A DNA stretch of 64,000 nucleotides from Isoperla grammatica (Eukaryota; Arthropoda; Insecta; Plecoptera; Perlodidae). Position 1 is the stretch's first letter; the number at the start of each line of letters is the position of its first letter. The stretch covers positions 37,008,276 to 37,072,275 of the forward strand of contig OX246741.1 in NCBI GenBank assembly GCA_945910005.1, in the 5' to 3' direction. The notes under the pieces are model-generated. The model searched no databases, had not been told where the DNA came from, and was given only the letters and a program-made list of their open reading frames with translations. Position numbers and translations under genes: made by a program. Positions 63,823 through 64,000 of the stretch are shown piece by piece.

Positions 63823-64000
63823 ATGACCGAGATGGATAAGCTCGCTAATTTAATCGAGTCCTTAAGGACGGATGTCCAGGGATACCGCCAGGATACGGCT
63901 ACCCAAGCCGACCAATTAGTCACCCAGCTTACGGCATTTAAATCAGACTGTACAGAACAAATAGGCGCAATCCGTAACGAGGTTACTCAGGCGTCTAGCC
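63823..64000 (+). CDS. gag N-terminus of LTR retrotransposon (partial, runs off window)
   Basis: Open frame of 59 codons from an ATG with an A at -3 (TCCACCATGA) to the window end, with no stop. The peptide is acidic and helical, rich in Glu, Gln, Asp and Lys (MTEMDKLANLIESLR, then repeated L/I spacing), and looks like a short coiled coil, as often found at the N-terminus of Gypsy/Ty3 Gag. Its position behind LTR, primer binding site and leader supports Gag. No protease, RT or integrase sequence is available here, so Gypsy versus BEL/Pao cannot be decided; tRNA-Lys priming and Gag style favour Gypsy slightly. Confidence 0.65.
   Translation, partial: MTEMDKLANLIESLRTDVQGYRQDTATQADQLVTQLTAFKSDCTEQIGAIRNEVTQASS

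Noticed and set aside
1..64000. CRISPR array or bacterial defence system
   Set aside because: Repeats are ~288-bp head-to-tail monomers without unique spacers, and every protein domain belongs to eukaryotic retroelements.

Overview
This window is eukaryotic, most likely from an invertebrate animal. It is almost entirely one AT-rich tandem satellite with a monomer of about 288 bp. By subtraction of the other elements the satellite fills about 53 kb, or roughly 180 monomers. Five mobile elements interrupt it. I found no host single-copy gene, tRNA, rRNA, CRISPR or bacterial operon. The element types (Penelope-like element with GIY-YIG nuclease, two non-LTR retrotransposons of CR1/Jockey type, an LTR retrotransposon primed by tRNA-Lys, a MITE) fit an invertebrate; the species cannot be fixed from this sequence.

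Layout: 1-1893 satellite, the first ~1.3 kb visibly more diverged; 1894-2322 a 429-bp MITE-like insertion; 2323-7523 satellite; 7524-9302 a 5'-truncated LINE on the minus strand with a (TAAA)n tail; 9303-26648 satellite; 26649-29582 a Penelope-like element (PLE) with a 14-bp target duplication, an inverted ~550-bp copy of its own 3' end, a 35-bp terminal extension and two hammerhead-like ribozyme motifs; 29583-50334 satellite; 50335-53693 a near-complete LINE (degenerate 2A-like motif, AP endonuclease, reverse transcriptase) followed by about 1.13 kb of (ACACGC)n; 54821-62697 satellite; 62698-64000 the 5' LTR, primer binding site and first 59 gag codons of an LTR retrotransposon that runs off the window.

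The satellite has a higher-order structure. Variant monomers recur in blocks: a ~2.89-kb (10-monomer) period appears near 13.8-19.5 kb and again near 56.7-61.1 kb, and an 8.1-kb (28-monomer) tandem duplication joins ~29.7-36.1 kb to ~37.8-44.2 kb. The mobile elements are absent from the duplicated partner blocks, so they arrived after local homogenisation.

The most interesting observations are: (1) when placed on the monomer, four of five independent insertions fall within ~40 bp, beside a conserved dyad symmetry; (2) the PLE carries an inverted pair of hammerhead-like motifs with recognisable stems I and II; (3) a LINE tail has expanded to >1 kb of strictly alternating pyrimidine-purine sequence; (4) the satellite evolves by nested multi-kilobase unequal exchange. 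All comparisons were made by eye, so identities and exact breakpoints are approximate.
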